From the NCBI GenBank assembly GCA_017474705.1, contig JAFVHC010000361.1, forward strand, positions 1 through 11,688: a DNA stretch of 11,688 bases. The letters run 5' to 3'. Origin of the DNA: Bacillota bacterium (lineage in GTDB: Bacteria; Bacillota; Clostridia; Lachnospirales; Bianqueaceae). This document shows, one piece after another, positions 1-7,373 of this stretch. The position numbers and the translations under genes are program-made. Below the pieces are notes generated by a model. The model was not told where the DNA came from. It saw nothing but the letters and a program-made list of their open reading frames with translations, and made no database searches. Position 1 is the stretch's first letter. Every line of letters starts with the position of its first letter.

Positions 1-77
1 AATCCCGCGTGAAACCGATCCCTGTATAAATACAGGGACAGTAGGGCCAGCAGGAGTAGAGCGAGCTTGCGGATCAT
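1..77 (-). CDS. N-terminus of an exported or membrane-anchored protein (partial)
   Basis: Only the first 25 codons are inside the window; the gene continues past the left edge. The ATG is at 77-75 on the minus strand, and AAAGGA lies about 10 bases upstream, which supports this start. The peptide begins MIRKLALLLLALLSLYLYRD: a short positive N-region (Arg3, Lys4) followed by about 14 hydrophobic residues rich in Leu, then charged residues. This is the shape of a signal peptide or an N-terminal membrane anchor. Nothing can be said about the mature protein. A good promoter lies upstream at 130-157. The gene is divergent from the amidohydrolase gene. The call rests on start context, ribosome binding site and hydrophobic profile only. 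Confidence 0.6.
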   Translation of the reverse strand, partial: MIRKLALLLLALLSLYLYRDRFHAG

Positions 78-101
78 ACGTTTGTCATCCTTTGTAAGAT
101 T

Positions 102-121
102 TGCGGCTTCTATGAACCGCA
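102..121 (-). promoter_or_regulatory. Stem-loop in the 5' leader of the left-edge gene
   Basis: On the minus strand TGCGGTTC and GAAGCCGCA pair through eight base pairs with one bulged C and a three-base ATA loop. It sits between the predicted transcription start (near 123) and the ribosome binding site (near 88). It may stabilise or regulate the leader. No T-run follows, so it is not a terminator. Confidence 0.3.
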
Positions 122-129
122 GTACACAT

Positions 130-157
130 ATTATATCACATATTTATGCAAAATCAA
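130..157 (-). promoter_or_regulatory. Sigma-A promoter for the left-edge gene
   Basis: On the minus strand there is TTGATT (157-152), a 16-base spacer, and a consensus TATAAT (135-130) preceded by TG one base upstream, which is an extended -10 element. Predicted transcription would start near 123, giving a leader of about 45 bases. Confidence 0.55.
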
Positions 158-165
158 GACAGTAA

Positions 166-181
166 AGATGTTTAAACATCT
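166..181. promoter_or_regulatory. 16-base perfect palindrome, candidate operator
   Basis: AGATGTTTAAACATCT is identical to its reverse complement over all 16 bases. It lies just upstream of the -35 of the minus-strand promoter (152-157) and about 40 bases upstream of the candidate plus-strand promoter (220-247). It is thus placed to act on both divergent genes. No regulator gene is visible next to it. Confidence 0.4.
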
Positions 182-219
182 AAAGCATAGACTTTCCTAA
201 TTTCGTCAGATGCGACAAT

Positions 220-247
220 TTGCAACGCCGCGTCAAGATGGTATCAT
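220..247 (+). promoter_or_regulatory. Candidate promoter for the amidohydrolase gene
   Basis: TTGCAA (220-225), a 16-base spacer and TATCAT (242-247) form a reasonable sigma-A promoter. The predicted start near 254 leaves a very short leader, with the ribosome binding site GGAGGA at 255-260 almost at the 5' end, which lowers confidence. Confidence 0.35.
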
Positions 248-270
248 AATTGGCGGAGGAATATACAATT

Positions 271-1092
271 ATGATGATCATCGATGCACATACCCATATA
301 TTTCCGGAAAAGATTGCCCAGGGCGCGGTAGAAGCCACGGCGGAATTCTATGAAAACGCGATCCCCGGTCACCCGATGTCCAAAGAGTCCATGATCCATC
401 ACGATGGCATGGCGGAAGAACTGCTTACCGCAGGCAAGGCCGGCGGGATCGACAAGTTCCTTGTCTTTTCCACCGCCACGACGCCCCGTCAGGTCGAAAG
501 CGTCAACAACTTCATCGCCAGACAGTGCGAGGCGCACCCCGAATTCATCGGGGCCGGTACCATGCATATCGACTATCCGGATTTCGAAAAAGAGGTAGAC
601 CGCGCTAAGGCGCTTGGCCTCGTCGGAATCAAGCTGCACCCAGACATCCAGCGGTTCCGCTTGGATGACGAGCGCCTGTTCCCGCTGTATGAGATCCTGG
701 GCAGCCGGCATATGTTCCTGGTGGCGCACACCGGCGACTACCGCTACGAGTTTTCGAACCCAAAGCGGATGGAAAAGATCGCCAAAATGTTCCCGCAGAC
801 GAAATTCATCGGAGCGCATTTTGGTGGCTGGAGCGAGTGGGACGTGGCCAGAGACCTGCTGGTGCTGGACAATGTATATGTAGACACCAGCAGCACCTAC
901 GGGTTCACCGGTCCTGAGGCCATGAAGAAGGCCTTCACCACTTTCGATCCGACCCATATCTTCTTCGGCTCCGACTATCCCATGTGGGATCCTGCAGTGG
1001 AGCTTGGCACGATCTACGAGCTTGGCTTGACGGACGACCAATTAGAAGGCGTGCTCGGCCGGAATTTCGAAAGATTCCTGAAAGAACTTTAA
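271..1092 (+). CDS. Amidohydrolase family 2 (TIM-barrel metal-dependent hydrolase or decarboxylase)
   Basis: 273 residues from the ATG at 271, with GGAGGA at 255-260. The frame is open to a TTG at 250, but that codon precedes the ribosome binding site, so 271 is preferred (274 is also possible). The protein opens with MMIIDAHTHIFPEK, giving the N-terminal HxH metal ligands His7 and His9 of the Amidohydro_2 family. Further landmarks are KLHP (121-124), VAHTGD (His153), GAHFGGW (His183) and FGSDYP (Asp235). In the family (aminocarboxymuconate-semialdehyde decarboxylase and relatives) these positions bind a divalent metal and act in catalysis. There is no signal peptide, so it is cytoplasmic. 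The substrate cannot be told; members decarboxylate or hydrolyse small acids. It ends tail-to-tail with the serine hydrolase gene in a 4-base overlap, so no separate terminator exists between them. Confidence 0.85.
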   Translation: MMIIDAHTHIFPEKIAQGAVEATAEFYENAIPGHPMSKESMIHHDGMAEELLTAGKAGGIDKFLVFSTATTPRQVESVNNFIARQCEAHPEFIGAGTMHIDYPDFEKEVDRAKALGLVGIKLHPDIQRFRLDDERLFPLYEILGSRHMFLVAHTGDYRYEFSNPKRMEKIAKMFPQTKFIGAHFGGWSEWDVARDLLVLDNVYVDTSSTYGFTGPEAMKKAFTTFDPTHIFFGSDYPMWDPAVELGTIYELGLTDDQLEGVLGRNFERFLKEL

Positions 1093-2000
1093 AGCTGGCT
1101 CAGGAACTGTGCGTGCAGCGCATCTCTGACACGGTCGAAATCCCCGGCCTCCGGGCATTGGCAGGCTACGACGAGGCCCTTTTCCGGCAGCACCGTGGAG
1201 ATCTGTCCATAGGCGCCGTCCGCGCGATAAGACTGCGGATAGGGGCTCATCCAGAACTGGTAGCCATAGCCGCAGTCCCAGACGTTGCCGCCGTTCGTCG
1301 CTATCTTCCATGTGGTCGCTTCCTTGACCCAGGCAGGATCGACCAACTGCCGGCCTTCCCAACGGCCGCCACCTAAGTACAGCTGTCCCAGTTTCATCAT
1401 CTCCGTGAGGGTGAGGAACATGCCGCCGCCACCGATCGGATGGCCCATCGGGCAGTTTTCCCACATGGGATAGCCCTGTCCCAACGGCTTGTGCAGGCGC
1501 CCATAGAGATAGGCGCCAAGCCGCTGCCCTGTGGCTTTTTCCACCATCCGCCCGGCCAGGATGCTGTCGGCGGTGGAATACTGGAAGCGGGTACCGGGTG
1601 TTTCTTTAACAGGGCGGGAGAGCATGTATTTCATGTAATCCGGCGCGCCGACACCGGCTCTGCGTTGCGCACCCATCAGGTAGGCTTCGCCGAAACCGCT
1701 GGCCATGACCAGCAGGTCCCGCAGCCGGATCTCGAACAAGCGCGGATCCGGATCGTCGGGCAGGGATTCCGGGAAGAACTCAGCCAGATGGTCGTCCAGG
1801 GAGAGTTTGCCATCGGCTATGGCCATCCCCACCGCCGTGACCATGTAGCTTTTGGTGTGAGAGTAGATGTTGCGCCTAAGGTCCGGGGTGAAACGATGCT
1901 CCAGCAGCACTTGTGTTTCATCCGCAACGGCCAGACCTTCGATGGCCAGCTTGTGGTCATACGCATAAGAAATGAAATCAAAAAATAATTTTTCCAGCAT
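1089..2000 (-). CDS. Serine hydrolase, class-C beta-lactamase / penicillin-binding-protein fold
   Basis: 303 residues. The start ATG at 2000 has GAGG six bases upstream. The SxxK motif is Ser47-His-Thr-Lys50, in a setting typical of the family (SHTKSYMVTAVGMAIADG, followed by KLSLDD). The second motif position has Tyr141-Ser-Thr where YxN is usual. The third box region contains Tyr264-Gly-Gln rather than KTG or HxG. The stretch HPIGGGGMFLTLTEMMKLG is also typical of this family. No signal peptide is seen, so this is probably a cytoplasmic esterase- or peptidase-like member, not a secreted beta-lactamase. It lies 26 bases downstream of the P-loop gene on the same strand, with which it is probably co-transcribed from the promoter at 2696-2724. 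Fold and nucleophile are clear; the substrate is unknown. Confidence 0.85.
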   Translation of the reverse strand: MLEKLFFDFISYAYDHKLAIEGLAVADETQVLLEHRFTPDLRRNIYSHTKSYMVTAVGMAIADGKLSLDDHLAEFFPESLPDDPDPRLFEIRLRDLLVMASGFGEAYLMGAQRRAGVGAPDYMKYMLSRPVKETPGTRFQYSTADSILAGRMVEKATGQRLGAYLYGRLHKPLGQGYPMWENCPMGHPIGGGGMFLTLTEMMKLGQLYLGGGRWEGRQLVDPAWVKEATTWKIATNGGNVWDCGYGYQFWMSPYPQSYRADGAYGQISTVLPEKGLVVACQCPEAGDFDRVRDALHAQFLSQL

Positions 2001-2026
2001 GGGAGACCTCGTTTCCTGTGCTATTT

Positions 2027-2665
2027 TTATTTCAGGCCGAAGGCTGCTTCGGCCAGCGCCAACGTTTCCTCGATGGTCCGGCTTTCATCCCGCAGGATGA
2101 CCGGGAATCCGGAATGCAGGAAGGTGTCATATTGTTCGTGGGAGTTGATCAGCTCCAGCGTCCTGCGATAATTCTTGAGCGCGGCTTCCGGATCCGGCTC
2201 TTCCATGAGCAGTTGGTAGATGAACTGTTTCTCCTTGTCCGGCCGTTCAAAGAACCGGCGTACGGAAATGTCCGGATCGGCCAGCATGATCAGCACGTGG
2301 CCGGGGGCCGCGATCTCTCGTAACGTTTCCAGTGAGATATTGGTGTCGACAAATACAGGCTTGCCTTGGGCACAGATCTCAGGCAGCATCCGCAGTTCGA
2401 TGATCTCACACTCCCTGGAGACGCCCTGGACCCAGGCCGCGTATCCTTCGGGTGTGCGGCGGACGAACTGGTGCCAGTCCTGAAGATCCCTGGTGTAAGT
2501 CAGGTTAGGGAATTCCTTGGGATCCAGCTGATCGATGCCCGGATATCGATCATGATAGTTCTCTTCACAGAGAATACCATGATATTTCTCGGCCAGCAAA
2601 TGGACCATGGTGGACTTGCCGGCATAGGCCGTGCCTGTAATGAAGTAGGCGTTGGAAAGATACAT
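2027..2665 (-). CDS. P-loop NTPase / small-molecule kinase-like protein
   Basis: 212 residues. The start ATG at 2665 has AGGAGG eight bases upstream. The N-terminus carries a clear Walker A loop, GTAYAGKST at residues 11-19, after a beta-strand (YFIT). A candidate Walker B aspartate is Asp107 in PVFVDTN. The stretch around 132-150 (ISVRRFFERPDKEKQFIY) is rich in Arg and Lys and resembles the lid of adenylate- or shikimate-kinase-like proteins. The fold and ATP binding are well supported, but the phosphate acceptor is not identifiable. It is the first gene of a two-gene operon with the serine hydrolase, and has a strong promoter. The pairing of a kinase-like enzyme with a beta-lactamase-fold hydrolase might suggest modification of an acyl compound or drug, but that is only inference. 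Confidence 0.75.
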   Translation of the reverse strand: MYLSNAYFITGTAYAGKSTMVHLLAEKYHGILCEENYHDRYPGIDQLDPKEFPNLTYTRDLQDWHQFVRRTPEGYAAWVQGVSRECEIIELRMLPEICAQGKPVFVDTNISLETLREIAAPGHVLIMLADPDISVRRFFERPDKEKQFIYQLLMEEPDPEAALKNYRRTLELINSHEQYDTFLHSGFPVILRDESRTIEETLALAEAAFGLK

Positions 2666-2695
2666 GGATAAAGCCTCCTTGTTTCAACTGTGAAA

Positions 2696-2724
2696 ATCAT
2701 AGCACGGAAGAAGAAAACTGTCCA
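2696..2724 (-). promoter_or_regulatory. Extended -10 sigma-A promoter for the P-loop / serine hydrolase operon
   Basis: On the minus strand there is TGGACA (2724-2719), exactly 17 bases, then TATGAT (2701-2696) preceded by TGC, an extended -10. The predicted start near 2689 gives a leader of about 24 bases with AGGAGG in it. The -35 overlaps the left arm of the inverted repeat at 2715-2762. Confidence 0.65.
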
Positions 2725-2762
2725 CCACGACCGCGGTTTTTTGAAAAATCCAGCGACAGTTT
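2715..2762. promoter_or_regulatory. Inverted repeat AAACTGTC / GACAGTTT between divergent promoters
   Basis: AAACTGTC at 2715-2722 and GACAGTTT at 2755-2762 are perfect 8-base inverted arms separated by 32 bases. The left arm overlaps the -35 of the minus-strand promoter; the right arm ends two bases before the -35 of the plus-strand promoter. Between them lie a palindromic ACCGCGGT (2730-2737) and a T-run/A-run. The placement suggests a shared operator for the kinase/hydrolase operon and the glycosidase operon. No regulator is encoded in the window. Confidence 0.4.
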
Positions 2763-2763
2763 A

Positions 2764-2792
2764 TTGAATCACGGTAGAAAAATAGGTATAAT
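2764..2792 (+). promoter_or_regulatory. Sigma-A promoter of the GH3-GH2 operon
   Basis: TTGAAT (2764-2769), a 17-base spacer and a consensus TATAAT (2787-2792). The predicted start near 2799 leaves a leader of about 50 bases before the ATG at 2849. Confidence 0.7.
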
Positions 2793-2810
2793 CATAATAC
2801 ATATGAAGTA

Positions 2811-2821
2811 TTTCGTCGAAA
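2811..2821. promoter_or_regulatory. Small dyad TTTCG-T-CGAAA in the GH3 leader
   Basis: TTTCGTCGAAA is a perfect 5-base inverted repeat around a single T, just downstream of the predicted transcription start. It could be a repressor site for the glycosidase operon. Its odd-length centre does not match the usual even LacI-family operator, so this is a weak suggestion. Confidence 0.25.
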
Positions 2822-2848
2822 CTGATTTGATTAGGAACGGAGGATACT

Positions 2849-4935
2849 ATGGCAGCATACAACGTAAAGCATTTTGATGAAGCCTTGGGGATCATGGCAC
2901 AGGCTGGCGTCGAGCCCGTCACGAGCCCCGAAAGCAACCATGTATCATTGGCCAGGGAACTGGCCGCGGAACTGACCGGACAGATGACACTGAAGGAAAA
3001 GGTCCATATGCTCAGCGGACATTGGATCCCCCTGAACGGTCTGCTGCATGGCAGAGTCTACAACTATGATCCGATCGCCGGCGGCGGCTGCAAGCGTCTG
3101 GGTGTTCCGCCGATCCTGTTTTCCGACGGACCGCGCGGGGTCGTGATGAAAATGCCACCTGCTTCCCGACGTCGAACAGCCGGGCTGCGGCCTTCGACAC
3201 CGCACTGGAAGAGGAAGTGGGCGAGGCCATCGCGAAGGAATGCGTCGCCCTTGGCGCCAACTATTTCGCCGGTGTCTGCATCAACCTGCTGCGCCATCCG
3301 TCCTGGGGCCGTGCGCAGGAAGCCTACGGTGAAGACCAGTTCATGACCGGCAAATACGGTGCGGCTTTGACCAGAGGACTGCAGAAATACGGTGTCATCT
3401 CTTGCCCGAAACATTACTACATGAACTCGATCGAGAACTTACGCTTCTCCGTCTCGGCCAATGCGGATGAGGAGACACTGCGCGACGTGTACCTCTATCA
3501 TTTCGAAGAGTGTTTCCGCGCTGGCGCCGGTTCCGTCATGTCCGCGTATAATAAGGTGAACGGTACCTATTGCGGCGAGAACAAGGAAGTTTTCGACCAC
3601 CTGAAGGATCTGGGCTTCGAAGGCTTCTCCATCTCCGACTTTGTCTGGGGCGTGCATGACGGCCCGGAAAGCGTGAAAGCCGGTCTGGACATCGAGATGC
3701 CCATGACCATGAAGCGTGGCAAGAAGCTGATCAAAGCAGTGCAGGATGGAACACTGAAGGAAGAAGAACTGGACGAACATTGCGTCAACATCATCGCGAC
3801 ACTGCTGCGGTTCCAGAACCTCTATCGTGCACAGGGATACAAGAAGGACGTGGTCGCCTGCGAGGCCCACACCCGTCTGGCCCGCAAGGCGCTGGAAGAG
3901 GGCATCGTACTGCTGAAGAACGATGGCTGCCTGCCGATCTCGGACCCTGCGAAGAAGATCGCTCTGGTCGGCCGGTTCGCGGATGAAAAGGTCATTGGCG
4001 ACCATGGCTCGTCCATGGTGCATCCGCCCTATATCGTCACGCAGGCAGAAGGGATCAGCACGGCGTTCCAAAAAGTGTTCATCAGTCCGAATGATGATAT
4101 CGAAGCCTGCACGAAGGCCGCCGAAGAGGCAGACGTGATCGTCTGCGTGCTAGGCAATGATTACCGGGATGAGGGTGAATTCGTCACCAATTCCAATCCG
4201 AAACTGGTGACCGGCGGCGACCGCAAATCGCTGCGCCTGCATGATGACGAGGTGGCGCTGATCCATGCCATGAAGCAGACCGGCAAGCCCCTGGTGGTCA
4301 TCTTCTATTCCGGTTCCGCCGTGATCACGGAAGAGTGGGCAGAGGATGCGGACGCGATCCTGTATGCCGGCTATCCGGGCATGGAAGGCGGCCATGTACT
4401 GGCCGACGTACTGACCGGCAAGGTCAATCCGTCCGGCAAGCTGCCGTTTACCGTGGCTAAGGATGAGAAGGACTATCCGGACTTCCCCTACACGGACGAG
4501 AAGGATCAGTCCGTGGATTATGGATATTATCACGGCTATGCCCTTTTTGAAAAAGAAGGGATCGAACCGGAGTATCCCTTCGGATTCGGCCTGTCTTATA
4601 CGACTTTTGCATATGCGGACGCCGCGGCGCAGAAGGAAGGAGACAAGATCCGCGTCAGCTGCAAAGTCCGGAACACGGGAGAACGCTATGGCGAGGAAGC
4701 CGTCCTGGTCTTCGTCGGCTCCAATATCCCCGGCAAGCCCCATAAATTGCTGAAAGGCTTCACCCGTGTCGCCCTTCAGCCCGGTGAGGAGAAGGAAGCG
4801 GTCATCATGATCGACAAGCAGGATCTGCGCTTGTACGATCCGCAGGCTGACGCCATGATCATCCCGGAAGATGTGACCCTCTATGTTGGCAAGAACGTGC
4901 AGGATGCGGAGCAGACCGTACTGCGTGCAGAATAA
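2849..4935 (+). pseudogene. Glycoside hydrolase family 3 (beta-glucosidase/beta-xylosidase type), frameshifted
   Basis: One gene in two frames. The first half starts at ATG 2849 (GGAGG five bases upstream) and reads MAAYNVKHFD up to FSDGPRGVVMK (residue 101), then runs out of frame to a stop at 3344-3346. The remainder is open from 3151 to 4935, resuming with NATCFPT. Restoring one A in the run at 3149-3152 joins both into a 695-residue protein, a normal GH3 length. In that numbering there are Lys188-His189 (substrate contacts in the family), the nucleophile candidate Asp264 in GFSISDFVWG, the C-terminal alpha/beta domain with acid/base candidate Glu442 in DEGEF, and a fibronectin-III-like domain from about 575. 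The downstream piece has an in-frame GTG at 3217 but no convincing start signal of its own. No signal peptide. It would release terminal sugars from imported beta-linked oligosaccharides. It is the first gene of an operon with GH2 (12-base gap). As given it makes a 165-residue fragment without catalytic residues; the indel may be real or a sequence error. Confidence 0.85.
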
Positions 4936-4947
4936 GGAGAGATAACG

Positions 4948-7353
4948 ATGAAAAAACTGGATTTCAACAGAGGCTGGACTGTACAAAAGGACGGCAGCGA
5001 TATCATAAAGACCGTCGATCTGCCCCATGACGCGATGCTGTACGAAGAGCGCAGCAAAGAGGCTAAAACGGCCGGCGCCAGCGCATATTTCGAGCCCGGT
5101 AAATATATCTATAAGAAGCAGTTCACCGTACCGCAGGAGTGGCAGGGACAGAAAATGATCCTCGAATGCGAGGGCGTATATCAGAACGCGATCGTCTGCC
5201 TGAATGGCAAACAACTGGCGGAGCGTCCCTATGGTTACACTGATTTTTACGTCGATCTGACGGAAGACCTGCTGGCTGATCAGGAGAACGAACTGGTCAT
5301 CGTCGCGGACAATGCCGATGCACCAAACAGCCGTTGGTATTCCGGCAGCGGTATCTACCGCCCGGTCTGGCTGCATGTCGGGGCAGAGCAGTCCATCGCG
5401 CCGCAGGGTATCCGCGTTAAGACAACCGATGCACAGACGGCGGAGGTCGAGGTGTGTCTGATTGGAGAGGCGGAAGATCTGGCCATCAAGACGCAGATCC
5501 TGGATGGTGACAACGTTGTGGCCGAAGGTGTTGGATCTCCTGTCGTTCTGACGGTACCGGATGCCAGGCTTTGGAGCGAAGAAGCCCCGAACCTGTATCG
5601 CTGCTGTGTCACCTTGGAGAAGGATGGAGAAATCGTAGACAGCGACGAGGTCAGCTTCGGTTTCCGCACGCTGTCCTGGGGCGCTGATGGCCTTAAGGTG
5701 AATGGGCAGGAGGTGCTGCTGCGCGGCGCCTGCATCCATCATGACAACGGCATCCTGGGGGCTTGCGCTTTTGCGGATGCGGAAGAACGCCGCGTGCGTA
5801 TCCTGAAAGAAGCTGGCTTCAACGCGATCCGTTCAGCCCACAATCCCATGTCCAAAGCGATGCTGGATGCCTGCGACCGTCTGGGCATGTACGTCATGGA
5901 TGAAAACTTCGACATGTGGCTGATCCATAAGAATCCCTTCGATTACGGTAAAGAAAAGTTCACCACCTGGTGGAAAGCGGATACCAAGGCGATGATCGAT
6001 AAAGATTACAGCCATCCCTCCGTGCTCCTGTATTCGATCGGCAACGAGATCTCCGATCTTGGTATGGAAGCAGGACAGAAGATCTGCAAAGAAATGGCCG
6101 ACTTCGTCCGCAGTCTCGATGCCACCCGCCCTGTGACCCTGGGCATCAACCTGATGCTTGCCACCATGGTCGCCAAAGGCAAAGGTATGTATGGCAATGG
6201 TCAGGAAGGTGAGAAAGAGAAGAAAACGGGCAGCCAGTCCATGGATTCGATGCCGACCAGCGCGTTCTTCAACATGCTGATGAACAAGATGGGCGGTTTG
6301 ATGGAGATGGCGGCAAAGGGCAAAGGCGCCGACAAGATCGTAGAAAAAGTATGTGACTTCCTGGATATGCCGGGCTATAATTACGCAGCGCCGCGGTATC
6401 TGAAGGAAGCAAAGGTCCGGCCGGAGCGTCCCTTCGTCGGATCCGAGACGCTGCCGAAAGCTTTGTACGGGAACTGGCAGCTGGTCAAGAAGATCCCGCA
6501 GCTGACCGGTGACTTCATGTGGACCGGCTGGGATTATCTGGGCGAGTCCGGCATCGGGACCGTACAGTACAAAGATAAAAAGACCAAGAAGGATGTGGAA
6601 GAAGGTCTGATCATTTCCGGCGGTCCCGGCGTGATCGATATCTGCGGCAAGATGCGGCCGGAAGTCGGTTGGAACCGGATCATCTGGGGACTGGAGAAGC
6701 TGCCGGTGATCGGTGTGGATCCTGTGGATCATGCGGATGATTTCGCTGCGGTCTCCATGTGGCGCGGCACGGACGCTGTAGCAAGCTGGTCCTGGCCGGG
6801 CTGCGAAGGCAAAAAGACGAACGTGGTCGTCTACAGTGACGCCGCTCAGGTGGAACTGAAGGTGGGCAGCAAGTCCTATGGCAAGCAGAAGGTCAAGAAG
6901 GATCAGGCGCACTTCAAGAAGGTGGTCTACGAACCGGGACAGATCACGGCGATCGCTTATGATGCTAAGGGGAACCGGATCGGTGCATCCTCTCTGATGA
7001 CGGCCAAGGAAGAAACCGTGCTCTCCGTCATTCCTGAAAAGCAGGTTTTGAAGGCCAACGGCCAGGATCTCTGCTTCCTGGATCTGCGCATCACCGATGC
7101 GGAAGGAACCGTCAAATCTTCAGCAGATCAGAAGCTGACGATCACTGTCGAAGGCGCAGGGACGCTGCAGGGCTTTGGCTCCGCCCGTCCGCATATGGCA
7201 GAGACTTTCGTTGATACCGCCCATACGACCTATCGTGGCTACGCGCTGGCAGCGATCCGTGCCGGTTATGAAGCCGGCGAGATCAAGGTCACGGTCAGTG
7301 GCGAAGGCTTAGAGGCACAGACGATCACGTTGCAGGTGGAAGGGGCATGCTGA
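4948..7353 (+). CDS. Glycoside hydrolase family 2 (beta-galactosidase/beta-glucuronidase superfamily)
   Basis: 801 residues, intact. AAGGAGA lies seven bases before the ATG and the gene starts 12 bases after the GH3 stop, so it is the second gene of that operon. Domains in order: N-terminal jelly-roll (about 1-145, with SRWYSGSGIYRPVWLHV), an immunoglobulin-like domain (about 150-245), a TIM barrel (about 250-550), a DUF4982-like beta domain (about 605-665) and a C-terminal GH2 beta domain (about 675-795). Within the barrel are His264-His265 (HHDNG), RSAHNP (295-300), the acid/base Glu367 in SIGNEISD and the nucleophile Glu500 in FVGSETLP. Between the two glutamates is a long Lys/Met-rich insertion (about 405-465). 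It probably hydrolyses beta-galactosides or related beta-linked oligosaccharides in the cytoplasm (no signal peptide). The exact sugar cannot be decided from motifs. No terminator is seen after it. Confidence 0.92.
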   Translation: MKKLDFNRGWTVQKDGSDIIKTVDLPHDAMLYEERSKEAKTAGASAYFEPGKYIYKKQFTVPQEWQGQKMILECEGVYQNAIVCLNGKQLAERPYGYTDFYVDLTEDLLADQENELVIVADNADAPNSRWYSGSGIYRPVWLHVGAEQSIAPQGIRVKTTDAQTAEVEVCLIGEAEDLAIKTQILDGDNVVAEGVGSPVVLTVPDARLWSEEAPNLYRCCVTLEKDGEIVDSDEVSFGFRTLSWGADGLKVNGQEVLLRGACIHHDNGILGACAFADAEERRVRILKEAGFNAIRSAHNPMSKAMLDACDRLGMYVMDENFDMWLIHKNPFDYGKEKFTTWWKADTKAMIDKDYSHPSVLLYSIGNEISDLGMEAGQKICKEMADFVRSLDATRPVTLGINLMLATMVAKGKGMYGNGQEGEKEKKTGSQSMDSMPTSAFFNMLMNKMGGLMEMAAKGKGADKIVEKVCDFLDMPGYNYAAPRYLKEAKVRPERPFVGSETLPKALYGNWQLVKKIPQLTGDFMWTGWDYLGESGIGTVQYKDKKTKKDVEEGLIISGGPGVIDICGKMRPEVGWNRIIWGLEKLPVIGVDPVDHADDFAAVSMWRGTDAVASWSWPGCEGKKTNVVVYSDAAQVELKVGSKSYGKQKVKKDQAHFKKVVYEPGQITAIAYDAKGNRIGASSLMTAKEETVLSVIPEKQVLKANGQDLCFLDLRITDAEGTVKSSADQKLTITVEGAGTLQGFGSARPHMAETFVDTAHTTYRGYALAAIRAGYEAGEIKVTVSGEGLEAQTITLQVEGAC

Positions 7354-7373
7354 ACGTCCGTTTGACTTGAGTT

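Noticed and set aside
20..37. Palindrome CCCTGTATAAATACAGGG as an operator or terminator
   Set aside because: It lies inside the coding start of the left-edge minus-strand gene (codons for Leu-Tyr-Leu-Tyr-Arg), where two near-repeated codon pairs produce the symmetry.
1089..1092. Overlap of convergent stop codons as a regulatory device
   Set aside because: The four-base tail-to-tail overlap at TTAA is common in compact genomes and needs no special explanation; the same holds for the one-base gap at 9010.
4150..5742. 530-codon open frame on the minus strand across the GH3/GH2 junction
   Set aside because: It lies opposite two genes with clear GH3 and GH2 motifs, has no ribosome binding site and no recognisable domain; it is an antisense shadow of biased codon use.
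5833..6912. 359-codon minus-strand open frame inside GH2
   Set aside because: It overlaps the conserved catalytic barrel of GH2 in antisense and shows no family motif or start signal.
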